Positions 16,118 to 24,594 of a DNA stretch of 43,027 nucleotides are shown piece by piece. The notes under the pieces were generated by a model. The model saw nothing but the letters and a program-made list of their open reading frames with translations. It was not told the DNA's origin and ran no database searches. The position numbers were made by a program, and so were the translations under genes. The stretch lies in assembly GCA_030531205.1 (NCBI GenBank), contig JAUNOC010000010.1, positions 1-43,027 of the forward strand, in the 5' to 3' direction. This DNA comes from Phascolarctobacterium sp. (lineage in GTDB: Bacteria; Bacillota; Negativicutes; Acidaminococcales; Acidaminococcaceae). Position 1 is the first letter of the stretch, and the number at the start of each line of letters is the position of its first letter.

Positions 16118-17914
16118 ATGCAAGAAAATCATTTTCGTAACTTTTCTATTATAGCTCATATTGACCACGGCAAATCCACACTGGCGGACCGGCTTATTGA
16201 AATGACCGGCACTCTCAGCAAACGGGAGATGGAAGAACAGATTTTGGACTCTATGGATTTGGAACGGGAACGGGGCATTACCATTAAGGCCCAGGCGGTA
16301 CGCAGTATATATAAGGCACGGAATGGTGAAGAATATATGCTGAACTTTATTGATACCCCAGGTCATGTGGATTTTAATTATGAAGTAAGCCGTGCTTTGG
16401 CGGCCTGTGAAGGGGCGCTCTTGGTTATAGATGCTACCCAGGGCATTGAGGCTCAGACCCTTGCCAATGTGTATTTAGCATTGGATAATGATTTGGAGAT
16501 AATTCCTGTTATCAATAAAATTGATTTACCCAGTGCAGACCCGGAAAAGGTGAAAAAGGAAATTGAGGAAGTAATAGGTATTGATGCCAGTGAGGCCATT
16601 CTTTGCAGCGCTAAAACAGGTGAGGGCATTGAAGAAGTTTTAGAAGCCATTGTGGAAAGAATACCTGCGCCTAAAGGTGATGAAACTGCACCTTTGAAGG
16701 CACTGGTGTTTGATTCCAAATTTGATGCCTATAAAGGCGTAATGCTCTATGTGCGGCTTATGGATGGTGTGCTTAAGCCGGGAATGAAAATCCGGATGAT
16801 GGCGACGGGTGTGGAGTTTGATGTAACGGAAGTGGGAATATTCAAGCCCAATATTTTGAATGTGGACGAACTCCGTGCCGGTCAGGTAGGATTTTTTGCG
16901 GCAGGCATTAAGACCGTGAAAGATGCCAGAGTTGGCGACACGGTGACGGATGCCACAAATCCTGCTGAAAAGCCATTGCCCGGTTACCGCAAGGCGACCC
17001 CTATGGTGTTCTGCGGTTTGTATCCTGTGGAGAATGTGGATTATGATGACCTTCGGGATGCTTTGGAAAAACTGCAACTTAATGATGCATCTTTGGTATT
17101 TGAGCCGGAAACATCTGTGGCTTTGGGCTTTGGGTTCCGTTGCGGATTCTTGGGCTTGTTGCATATGGATGTAATCAAAGAGCGTTTGGAACGGGAATAT
17201 AATTTGGCACTGATTACCACGGCACCAAATGTTGTTTATCAAATATTTTATACGGACGGCAGCGTGAAACTGATTGAAAATCCTTGCCTGTTCCCGGACC
17301 CTAATGTGATTGACCATGTGGAAGAACCCTTTGTCAATGCCACTATTATTGTTCCTAAAGATTATGTAGGGCCGGCTATGGAATTAAGTCAGGAAAAACG
17401 GGGCATTTATGACAATATGACCTATCTTGATGAAAACAGGGTAATGCTGCATTATTCTTTGCCGCTTTCAGAAATAATTTATGATTATTTTGATAAATTA
17501 AAATCCATGAGCCGGGGTTATGCATCATTGGATTATGAGTTGGCAGGTTACAGGGATACTAATTTAGTTAAGGTAGACATACTTTTGAATGGTGAACCGG
17601 TGGATGCCCTTTGTGCCATTGTACATAAGGAAAATGCCCAACGTAGAGGCAGGGCGCTGGTGGAAAAATTGCGGAGTTTGATTCCCCGTCAGCAATTCCA
17701 AATTCCTGTACAGGCGGCTATTGGCAGTAAGATTATTGCCCGTGAGGATGTGGCGGCACTGCGTAAGGATGTGCTTGCCAAGTGTTACGGCGGAGATATA
17801 AGCAGAAAACGCAAGCTTTTGGAAAAACAAAAGGAAGGCAAAAAACGTATGAAGCAAGTAGGCACGGTGGAACTTCCTCAGGAAGCGTTCATGGCAGTGT
17901 TGAAGATGGAGTAG
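16118..17914 (+). CDS. lepA: Elongation factor 4 (LepA GTPase)
   Basis: A ribosome-associated translational GTPase involved in elongation or ribosome assembly. The 598-residue length is standard. The G1 motif is AHIDHGKST (13-21), followed by switch [16 protein letters not shown] and SAKTG. The domain order matches EF-G without domain IV, plus the LepA C-terminal domain ([20 protein letters not shown]). ATG 16118 is preceded by TTAGGGAGAA. It begins the conserved lepA-hemW-hrcA series. A heptamer repeat array starts two bases after its stop. Confidence 0.97.
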   Translation: MQENHFRNFSIIAHIDHGKSTLADRLIEMTGTLSKREMEEQILDSMDLERERGITIKAQAVRSIYKARNGEEYMLNFIDTPGHVDFNYEVSRALAACEGALLVIDATQGIEAQTLANVYLALDNDLEIIPVINKIDLPSADPEKVKKEIEEVIGIDASEAILCSAKTGEGIEEVLEAIVERIPAPKGDETAPLKALVFDSKFDAYKGVMLYVRLMDGVLKPGMKIRMMATGVEFDVTEVGIFKPNILNVDELRAGQVGFFAAGIKTVKDARVGDTVTDATNPAEKPLPGYRKATPMVFCGLYPVENVDYDDLRDALEKLQLNDASLVFEPETSVALGFGFRCGFLGLLHMDVIKERLEREYNLALITTAPNVVYQIFYTDGSVKLIENPCLFPDPNVIDHVEEPFVNATIIVPKDYVGPAMELSQEKRGIYDNMTYLDENRVMLHYSLPLSEIIYDYFDKLKSMSRGYASLDYELAGYRDTNLVKVDILLNGEPVDALCAIVHKENAQRRGRALVEKLRSLIPRQQFQIPVQAAIGSKIIAREDVAALRKDVLAKCYGGDISRKRKLLEKQKEGKKRMKQVGTVELPQEAFMAVLKME

Positions 17915-18082
17915 GTTTCAGGTTTGAGGTGTCAGGTTTCACGGAAGTTGGCAGAAAGCGAACTCTTGCGTCCCCTTGCGAGGGGAAGAGGGCCACGAAG
18001 TGGCGAAGGGGTAGTTTGCGACAGCAAGTTGATTGATACTTTCTTTTGAAATAAATGTCGAATAATCAAAGAGCAAAGACCA
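17915..18082. repeat. Composite repeat module behind lepA
   Basis: It starts with heptamers TTTCAGG, TTTGAGG, TGTCAGG, TTTCACG (17916-17943). Next come GAAGTTGGCAGAAAGCGAAC and a small hairpin (CCCCTTGCGAGGGG). Last is TTGATTGATACTTTC with a variant of the segment also found at about 19870 and 42600. The same order (heptamers, AGTTGGC or AGTCAGC plus AGTGCGAAC, then a small hairpin) recurs behind hemW and thrC. No open frame here looks like a gene. Confidence 0.65.
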
Positions 18083-18083
18083 A

Positions 18084-18288
18084 ATATGGTAGGAGGTTCA
18101 TGTGATTATTATAATGGTTAGTGTTATGTTAGGTTTTCTGCGTAATACGCACCCCCAGTCGCCTTTTTGTGTTCCTTTAGGCGCCAGCCGCCGCAAAGGC
18201 GGGGGCTATTCAAGTTCCTGTAATTTATTATATAATCACAGGAACATTTCACCATAATTTTTCATTTTAAGTTTTTAATTTTTAATTT
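18084..18288. repeat. Inverted-repeat element, copy c, split by a REP-like hairpin (lepA/hemW gap)
   Basis: The left core ATGGTAGGAGGTTCATGTGA (18086-18105) and the inverse core TAATCACAGGAACATTTCAC (18233-18252) are separated by about 130 bases instead of the usual 20-40. The extra DNA holds a CCCCCAGTCGC...GGCGGGGGCT unit (18151-18206), related to units found inside the polyvalent gene. This looks like one repeat inserted into another. Right-arm AT-rich sequence abuts the hemW ribosome site. Confidence 0.65.
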
Positions 18289-18306
18289 TTGAACAAGGTC
18301 TATATT

Positions 18307-19443
18307 ATGCACAAACAACAATTAAAGGCACATGGGATTTATGTTCATGTGCCTTTTTGTAAGCAAAAATGTTTATATTGTGATTTCCCAAGTCAGGCCT
18401 GTTGCGATATTGGCTTAATGAAACAGTATGCAGAGCAGGTTTGCAGGGAAATTAAGGAACGGGGAGAAACTGCGATGGAACAGGCCACTATTTATTTTGG
18501 TGGCGGTACTCCCAGTTTATTACCACTGAGTGCAGTACAGAAAATTGTTGTAGCATTGAAGGACTACGGTCTGTGGCAGAGTCCGGCGGAGGCCACTATT
18601 GAATGTAATCCCGGTACGGTGGATGGAGAAAAATTACAATGTTATCGGGAATTGGGATTTGACCGTATCAGTTTTGGAGTGCAGAGTTTTTTTGATGCGG
18701 AATTGCAAGCCATTGGCAGAATTCATAATGTGGATGAAGCACTTGCGACCATTCAAATGGCGAAGGATGTGGGGTTTCGCCGTATCAATGGTGATTTAAT
18801 GTATGGCTTACCTTTGCAAACAATGGATAGTTTGCAGCAGAGCATAAATCAACTTGTGGCATTGGATTTAGAGCATATTTCCGTTTATGGTTTGATTTTG
18901 GAAAAGGGTACGCCCATTGCCAAATTGGTGGAGCAGGGCCGGACGCAGGTGGCGGATGAGGACTTGCAGGGGCAGATGTATGATTTGGTTATGCAGTATC
19001 TGCCGCAAAAGGGTTACGGGCGCTATGAGATTTCTAATTTTGCCAAGTCGGGTGGCTGCTCCAAACACAATTTAGTATATTGGAGTTATTTGCCATATTT
19101 AGGTTTTGGCTGTGCCGCTACGGGCTTTGACGGGTACAGACGGCGTACGGGAGAAAGCAATTTACAAAAATATCTGCAAGACCCGTTGCAATGCAGTTAT
19201 GAAAATTTGACAGAAGATAATCTTTACAGTGAGTTTATGTTTATGAATTTACGTAAAACGGAAGGGGTGGAACTGAAAAGATTTGCTGAACGGTATGGAA
19301 CGGATATAGTTTCCCGAACACTTGCGGTTATGCAACCGTTTATAGATAAAGGACTAGCCGAATATGACGAAAAAACGACTAATATCCGTTTGACAGAATG
19401 GGGAATGGCAGTGAGCAATGTGATTTTTAGGGAATTGGTGTGA
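18307..19443 (+). CDS. hemW: HemW-type radical SAM protein (coproporphyrinogen oxidase-like)
   Basis: A 378-residue radical SAM protein of the HemW family, thought to bind and deliver heme rather than to oxidise coproporphyrinogen. The 4Fe-4S motif is C18-x3-C22-x2-C25 followed by DF, close to the N-terminus as in HemW. The HNxxYW segment (KHNLVYW) that marks HemW is present. ATG 18307 (MHKQQLKAHGIYVHVPFC) is preferred; an in-frame TTG at 18289 lies in repeat sequence. In most Firmicutes hemW is followed directly by hrcA, but here 5.2 kb of accessory DNA separates them. Confidence 0.92.
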   Translation: MHKQQLKAHGIYVHVPFCKQKCLYCDFPSQACCDIGLMKQYAEQVCREIKERGETAMEQATIYFGGGTPSLLPLSAVQKIVVALKDYGLWQSPAEATIECNPGTVDGEKLQCYRELGFDRISFGVQSFFDAELQAIGRIHNVDEALATIQMAKDVGFRRINGDLMYGLPLQTMDSLQQSINQLVALDLEHISVYGLILEKGTPIAKLVEQGRTQVADEDLQGQMYDLVMQYLPQKGYGRYEISNFAKSGGCSKHNLVYWSYLPYLGFGCAATGFDGYRRRTGESNLQKYLQDPLQCSYENLTEDNLYSEFMFMNLRKTEGVELKRFAERYGTDIVSRTLAVMQPFIDKGLAEYDEKTTNIRLTEWGMAVSNVIFRELV

Positions 19444-19718
19444 TTTAGATTTCAGGTTTGAGGTGTCAGGTTTCAGGTAAGTCAGCATAGTGCGAACTCT
19501 TGCCCTCTTTGCAAAGAGGGTGGATTGCCTGAAGGAACATAGAAGGGCAAGACGGGTGATTTTGAAAAAATATTTTTTTCTTGCAACCTACTTTTTGCTG
19601 TTTTTTGGACTCCTTTTATATATAGGGGGGGAGAGGATTCAGGAATCAGGATTAAGGATTAAGGGGAAAGTTAGAAGTTATGCGAACCCTCGTCCGCCCA
19701 TAAAGTGGCAAAAGTAAA
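19444..19718. repeat. Composite repeat module behind hemW
   Basis: Starts with heptamers (TTTCAGG, TTTGAGG, TGTCAGG, TTTCAGG at 19450-19477). A CATAGTGCGAAC segment and a CCCTCTTTGCAAAGAGGG hairpin come next, then GGAACATAGAAGGGCAAGAC. That last segment recurs almost exactly at 40803-40822 behind thrC. A second heptamer run (ATTCAGG, AATCAGG, ATTAAGG twice) lies at 19637-19664. It ends with GCGAACCCTCGTCCGCCCAT, which recurs at about 42520. Short open frames here encode only repeat-derived peptides. Confidence 0.65.
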
Positions 19719-19847
19719 TGAAAAGTTAAAAATTAAAAATGAAAAATTACGGTAATATGTTCCGTTGATTATAATTGGGAATTTTCGGCTTTGCCGAAAA
19801 TTGACCATAATTTACAACTTTTAATTTATAATTTTTAATTTTGTTAT
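19719..19847. repeat. Inverted-repeat element, copy d
   Basis: AAAGTTAAAAATTAAAAATG leads into the core ACGGTAATATGTTCCGTTGA (19749-19768). The centre holds a perfect hairpin of AATTTTCGGC and GCCGAAAATT around TTT (about 19780-19802). The right arm keeps only GACCATAATTT and the AT-rich flank. It is a shortened member of the family found at the other gene boundaries. Confidence 0.65.
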
Positions 19848-20330
19848 GGGTGGTGGGGTGAGCAATTAGGTTGATACTTTATCTTGGAAAAATGTCAAAG
19901 AGCAAATATGGTAAGATGTTTCATTGATTAAAACTTCTTTTGTTGACGCAAGCAAGGAAATACCTGAATTTCCCGTGGGAAATTCAGGTATTTCCTCAGT
20001 TTAGAATTTTGGCTGACTTTTTCTTTTCGTTGTAGCAGGCAGGGAAATTGGGTAATTCCCCTTGGGGAATTACCCAATTTCCCTGTTTTTATTTTTGTTT
20101 CGCTTTTTATTCAGCGTTAAAAAGCATTTGGAACAGCAAAATCTAATTTTTAATCTTACGTAAGATTAAAAATCCATTTTCACGCTTTTAATTGCGTTTT
20201 ACTGTTGAATGATTTTAATGATGAAAATACTTTTGATGTGAAGAGGACTTTTATTTTCGTTCAAAAGCATAAAAGTAAAAAGTTTTGGTGTTGACACTTT
20301 TAGAGAAAGTGTCGACACCAAAAAAAGATT
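19848..20330. other. Conserved noncoding scaffold with variable hairpins, copy A
   Basis: A noncoding block of about 480 bases upstream of the polyvalent gene. It shares long segments with 42577-43027: GGGTGGTGGGGTGAGCAATT, then CAAATATGGTAAGATGTT, GTTTTTATTTTTGTTTCGC, GTTAAAAAGCATTTGGAACA, TTTTCACGCTTTTAATTGCG and TTTCGTTCAAAA. Between these sit near-perfect hairpins. They are 19955-19996 (20-bp stem, 2-base loop), 20041-20084 (21-bp stem, 2-base loop), 20146-20173 (28-base palindrome) and about 20286-20322 (15-bp stem, one wobble). The corresponding hairpins in the other copy have different arm sequences that still pair. This suggests a structured RNA or a DNA cruciform element. No credible protein is encoded. 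The identity is unknown. Confidence 0.7.
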
Positions 20331-20393
20331 GTTTCACGATTTTTTCAGTTGTGATTGAGAGAATTTTTTTGAAATGAAAGTTAAGAACAAATT

Positions 20394-20430
20394 AAAACCG
20401 CTTACGATTGAATTTTGTAAGCGGTTTTTG
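20394..20430. terminator. Terminator-like hairpin at the 5' edge of the polyvalent gene
   Basis: AAAACCGCTTAC (20394-20405) pairs perfectly with GTAAGCGGTTTT (20417-20428), with further T bases after it. It looks like an intrinsic terminator and lies inside the open frame if translation began at 20374. This is why I place the start downstream. It may insulate the gene from the upstream block. Confidence 0.6.
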
Positions 20431-20463
20431 GTTTGCAAAATGGGTAGTGCGAAGGGGCATTTG

Positions 20464-23400
20464 ATGTTTGCCAAGAAGAGGAACGGGGAGAGTTTCACGG
20501 CTTTGGATTATTGGGACAAACTGCATTTGATGGCAAACCAAGATTTGGTGACCATGCTTTTGGGCAGCGGCAAAAAGGTGGACATCATGGAGCAGGCATC
20601 TTTATATACGCCGGAGACGGTGGCACAGATGGAGGCGGTACGTAAAAAGTACGAGGGTACTGACAAATGGATGAAAGCACCCAACGGCGAACCTACCAAA
20701 CTGACGGAGGAGCAGTGGCTTTTGGTGAGGACGCCGAATTTTAAGGGGTGGTTTGGGGACTGGGAAAATAAGGAAATTCAGATTGATGTTAAAAATGTTT
20801 CTAATGACGAAGCGAAGGGTATCTTATTAAAAACTAAAGATAAGGTTTTTGTAAATGAAGCAACACTGATAAAAGCCCAAGTTAGTAGAAGTGGGAGAAA
20901 GAAGATGTTAGACCCTTCGTCATTTCGCTTGTCTATGGAAAATGGGTTTACATGGCAAGAACATATTTCTGCAGCATGTAATATTGGTGAATTGTATGAA
21001 AAGGCATCGCTGTCTGAAATAACTGGTGATAAGTATGGTCAGTCAAAGAGCAAGAAGTATTTTTCGGTATATTGTTCTTTCAATAAAAAACCGGCAATAG
21101 CAGTTATGACCATATTGGAAACTGTTAATGCCGGGCATCGTATTTATTCAGTTCAGTTGGTAGGATTAGAAAAGCCAGCAGGTATCTTACCGAGAACTGT
21201 AAAAAAACGTTCATCGGCCTCTGCTGACTTAACTTATATAAGTATAGCAGATGTAGCCAATAAAGTCAATACCTGTTCCAAAGTTCTTGACGAGAACGGG
21301 GAGCCGTTGGTGGTGTATCACGGAACGGATGCGAAAAATATTAGTGAATTTAAAGCAAGTGAAAGCGGTGCTCTTGGTGCTGGGATGTATTTTTGGGATA
21401 AGGAGGATTTAGCTAAAGGACACGTCAAAAATATTGATGGAATTGTTTATGGTTGCTTTTTGAACATAAAAAATCCTTATATTGCACAAGGACCGAATCC
21501 CGGTGGCGTTGAGATTATGGAAAAACTTCAAAAGAATGGTCATGATGGTGTTGTTCATCCTATGGGGATGTATGTGGCTTTTGACCCTAACCAAATCAAA
21601 TCTGCCACGGGGAACAACGGGAATTTCAGTTTGGACAGCAACAATATTTTTGAGCAGGCGGCGTTCCACGGGAGCGGGGTCGGGTCAATCCAAGAGTTTG
21701 ACCTCGGTTATTTGGGCACTGGCGAGGGGGCACAGGCACATGGCTGGGGGCTTTATTTTGCAAAAGACAGGAAGGTGGCGGAGGGGTACAGAAACAAAAT
21801 TTTAGACGAACTTGGATTAGACATTTGGAAGTTTGAAATAAAGGACGATGATTTTGAAGAGGCGTTGGGTATAAAGCAGAATTATGTTGGGGCTGACAGA
21901 TGGATTAAAGAAGATGCCCGTGATTTTTTGAAGGATAAAATTGATTTTTTGTTGGAGCACGAAAGGGAACTGAACTGGGATGAGCTGGAAAGGGAAGCCA
22001 GAGGGTATATAACACAGAAAGCGGAAAATGGGGATTATGATATTTCTGATATTGGCGGAAATCTTTCAGATTATATTGATGACGGTGTGAAAAGGGTTAC
22101 GGAATGGTTCAAGGAAAAAAGCGGCGGGTTTAAGTTAGTTTTTAATGGCGGGCTTTATGAGGTGGAAATTCCGGATGATGATGTGCTTTTGGATGAGCAG
22201 AAGACATTGGACAAGCAACCGGCAAAAGTCAAAAAGGCATTGAGACAAATTGAAAAAGAGATTGGTGTGAAATGGCATAGGCAGTTGACGATTGGCAAAG
22301 ATATTTATACCAATATTTCAAATGTTTTAGGTTCACAACGGGCGGCTTCGGAATTGTTGAACAAATATGGGATAAAGGGAATAACATACGAGGGGAATCA
22401 GGACGGGCGGTGCTTTGTTGTTTTTGATGACAAGGCAGTGGAGATTATCAATGTGTTCAATCAGGAGAACGGCAAAGCCACTCAGGCACAGAGTGCGTTT
22501 TTGGGGAACAATGTGGCGAATGTGGAGCGGTTCGTCGATTTGCTGAAGGATGCGGACATTACGACTTTCTTCCATGAGGCGGGGCATATTTTCTTTGTTG
22601 ATTTGATGATGCTGGGGCAGAACCCGCTTGCCACGGAGCAGATGAAGAGGGACTGGGAGACGGTGCTGAAGTGGACGGAGTGGGACGAAAACCAGCTTAA
22701 GGAATATGAGAACACTGCGGCTTACGGGCAGATGGCGGAGATTGACAGGGAGATTAGGGAGGCGATGGGAACCCCCCAGTCGCAACAAGTTGCGACAGCC
22801 CCCCTAACTGGGGGCCAAGGAGCGGAAGGGAATGGAACCCCCCAGCCGCAACCTTTTGCCCCCATAACTGGGGGCAAAAGGTTGGAGGCGGCGTTGAACC
22901 GTTGGAGGCAGGAACGTTGGGCAAGGGCGGTTGAGGATTACTGCATTAAGGGTGATGTGCCCAGCGAGGGTTTGCGTAAGGCGTTAAGCAATATAAAGAA
23001 GTGGCTGGTGAAGGTGTACCGTATGCTGCGTGGTGCCGGAGTTCCTATGTCCAAAGAGGTGAAGGATGTTATGGACAGGATGCTGGCAAGCAAAGAGGCG
23101 GTGGAACTGGCGGCGGCAAAGGCGGGGCTGGAGGATTTCCGCAGGCAGGGCGGGCTGGATATGGCATCGGATTCCGCAAAAGATATGTGGCTGAAGCTTT
23201 ATGATGAGGCAAAGGAACGTGCGGAGGCGAAGGTCAGGGCGCTTGCCATGGGGGACTTGGAGGAGGAAAGGCAAGTCCAAATGGAAGAGGCAAGGGCGAG
23301 GGAACGGGAACGGGCAACAAAGATGTTCCAGAATACAAGGCATTTCAGGGCAAAGGCATATTTGGACGCTACACCGAACATTGACAGGAATTTGGTGCTG

Positions 23401-24594
23401 GCGAAGTTTTCGCTTACGCCGGAGGAATATGAGAGGGATGTTGCCAATGACGGGGGCAGTGTGGAGAATGCGGTGGCAAAGTATATGAAAGATGTGTATG
23501 AGCCGGTGCTGCAGAAGGAGTTTTATGTTACACAGGCCCAGATGCAGAAGAAGGCGGAAGAGGCGTTGCAGGAGCCGAAATACAGGGCGGTGGTGACGGC
23601 TTTTGAGGGTGAGATTTTGGAGAGTTACAACAAGAGATTTCACCGTCTTTCCGCCAAACTGGAAAAGGAAGAGGGGGAAAGGGTTAGGCAGAAACGGGAG
23701 GCACAGGCGGCAGTAGTCAAGCAGAACATTCAAAACCTTTTGGACACATTGACACCTGCACGGGTGCGGGGTATGGCGGAGGATGCCAATATTCCCGAAG
23801 ATTTGGACAAGATACCAAAAGAGGGTCTTTTGGACAGGGTGAAGAACTGGCTGAAGAATATTATCGGCAAGAATATTACAGACCCGTTGGGGAACAAGGT
23901 GCATTTTGCACTTAAAGAAGGGGAAACGGAAGAGGATTATGCCCTGCATCTTTTGGCAGGAAAGGACAATGCCGGCGTGGAGGATGTGGAACGCAGAAGG
24001 GCGATTGGGGTTATGCTGGCGGAACGGACAATAAAAAGGCCGTGGGCTGTGGTTACACAGGAGAACGGCCGGAAATTGTATATGTCAATTTATAAAGGCA
24101 GGAGCGGTAATATTGCAGAACAGGTTGTGGTGGCGGTTGAAGACGGTGAGGATGGCGTTGTAATAACTTCTTTCCCCACAATGGACAGGGGATTAAAAAA
24201 CACGGCTCTAAAAGAATTTAAGAGACGTGTTAGTAATGCCAAAGCTGTAGATTATTTAGGGACCCCGGCTATGGGATACTCAAGAGAGGCCCGCAACAAA
24301 CAGACATCAAACGGGAGTACCCCCTATTCTGCCGTTGCCAAAAATAGTATAGCAGATTTGGACATAGATGTCAATAACCTTACACCGCAGGAAAAGAGGG
24401 CAAGGCGGGAGGAACTGCACAAGGAGACCATCCGGCAGCTGAAGGAGGAACTGAAATCGGCAAAGCAGGCGACAAGACAGGCGGCTTTGGAAGTGGTGAG
24501 GAACTGCAGGAAGTATGCGGCAAGAAGGATGGAGGATTTGCCGGTGAGCGAGAGCGGTGATTTTTGTAAAAAAAATTTTTCAAAAAGTTCTTGA
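20464..24594 (+). CDS. Solo polyvalent protein with ART-like, metallopeptidase-like and nuclease-like modules
   Basis: About 1376 residues, resembling the multidomain 'polyvalent proteins' carried by phages and conjugative elements. In order: the motif WMKAPNGEPTKLTEEQW...FKGWFGDWE (about 69-102); a module ending RIYSVQLVGLEKPAG, often seen next to such toxins; a first ADP-ribosyltransferase-like module with YHGT (H286) and FDPNQIKSATGN; a second with FHGS (H402) and GTGEGAQAHGWGLYFA; HEAGH (704-708), a metallopeptidase-like site; and two REP-like repeat units in frame (about 769-806). Long charged coiled coils follow. A BECR-type nuclease-like module containing RPWAVVTQENGRKLYMSIYK lies at about 1146-1269. 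The helicase or methylase parts of longer relatives are absent, and the tail runs into the hrcA promoter, so it is probably C-terminally truncated. Start ATG 20464 has AAGGGG upstream; ATG 20374 is open but contains a terminator-like hairpin. Base composition changes between modules. No phage genes are nearby. Confidence 0.75.
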   Translation: MFAKKRNGESFTALDYWDKLHLMANQDLVTMLLGSGKKVDIMEQASLYTPETVAQMEAVRKKYEGTDKWMKAPNGEPTKLTEEQWLLVRTPNFKGWFGDWENKEIQIDVKNVSNDEAKGILLKTKDKVFVNEATLIKAQVSRSGRKKMLDPSSFRLSMENGFTWQEHISAACNIGELYEKASLSEITGDKYGQSKSKKYFSVYCSFNKKPAIAVMTILETVNAGHRIYSVQLVGLEKPAGILPRTVKKRSSASADLTYISIADVANKVNTCSKVLDENGEPLVVYHGTDAKNISEFKASESGALGAGMYFWDKEDLAKGHVKNIDGIVYGCFLNIKNPYIAQGPNPGGVEIMEKLQKNGHDGVVHPMGMYVAFDPNQIKSATGNNGNFSLDSNNIFEQAAFHGSGVGSIQEFDLGYLGTGEGAQAHGWGLYFAKDRKVAEGYRNKILDELGLDIWKFEIKDDDFEEALGIKQNYVGADRWIKEDARDFLKDKIDFLLEHERELNWDELEREARGYITQKAENGDYDISDIGGNLSDYIDDGVKRVTEWFKEKSGGFKLVFNGGLYEVEIPDDDVLLDEQKTLDKQPAKVKKALRQIEKEIGVKWHRQLTIGKDIYTNISNVLGSQRAASELLNKYGIKGITYEGNQDGRCFVVFDDKAVEIINVFNQENGKATQAQSAFLGNNVANVERFVDLLKDADITTFFHEAGHIFFVDLMMLGQNPLATEQMKRDWETVLKWTEWDENQLKEYENTAAYGQMAEIDREIREAMGTPQSQQVATAPLTGGQGAEGNGTPQPQPFAPITGGKRLEAALNRWRQERWARAVEDYCIKGDVPSEGLRKALSNIKKWLVKVYRMLRGAGVPMSKEVKDVMDRMLASKEAVELAAAKAGLEDFRRQGGLDMASDSAKDMWLKLYDEAKERAEAKVRALAMGDLEEERQVQMEEARARERERATKMFQNTRHFRAKAYLDATPNIDRNLVLAKFSLTPEEYERDVANDGGSVENAVAKYMKDVYEPVLQKEFYVTQAQMQKKAEEALQEPKYRAVVTAFEGEILESYNKRFHRLSAKLEKEEGERVRQKREAQAAVVKQNIQNLLDTLTPARVRGMAEDANIPEDLDKIPKEGLLDRVKNWLKNIIGKNITDPLGNKVHFALKEGETEEDYALHLLAGKDNAGVEDVERRRAIGVMLAERTIKRPWAVVTQENGRKLYMSIYKGRSGNIAEQVVVAVEDGEDGVVITSFPTMDRGLKNTALKEFKRRVSNAKAVDYLGTPAMGYSREARNKQTSNGSTPYSAVAKNSIADLDIDVNNLTPQEKRARREELHKETIRQLKEELKSAKQATRQAALEVVRNCRKYAARRMEDLPVSESGDFCKKNFSKSS
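22768..22881. repeat. Two REP-like hairpin units inside the polyvalent coding sequence
   Basis: Unit 1 (from 22768) begins GGAACCCCCCAGTCGCAAC, pairs GTCGCAAC with GTTGCGAC, and ends ACTGGGGGCC. Unit 2 (from 22834) begins GGAACCCCCCAGCCGCAACC and pairs CCTTTTGCCCCC with GGGGGCAAAAGG. In frame they encode two related peptides, GTPQSQQVATAPLTGG and GTPQPQPFAPITGG. Related units lie in intergenic DNA at 18151-18206 and, more distantly, at 40868-40925. Confidence 0.75.

Noticed and set aside
19490..19717. Small frame encoding a peptide with CLKEHRRARRV
   Set aside because: The same peptide is encoded at 40704-40967 only because both lie in the same repeat module. There is no ribosome site, and the rest of each peptide is unrelated.
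19848..20430. Retron or diversity-generating element as an explanation for the hairpins
   Set aside because: No reverse transcriptase gene or template/variable repeat pair is visible nearby.
22984..23949. A long minus-strand open frame (over 300 codons) antisense to the polyvalent gene
   Set aside because: It is a shadow of the GC-richer plus-strand coding sequence. Its translation is rich in Leu, Arg, His and Cys with no domain pattern or ribosome site.
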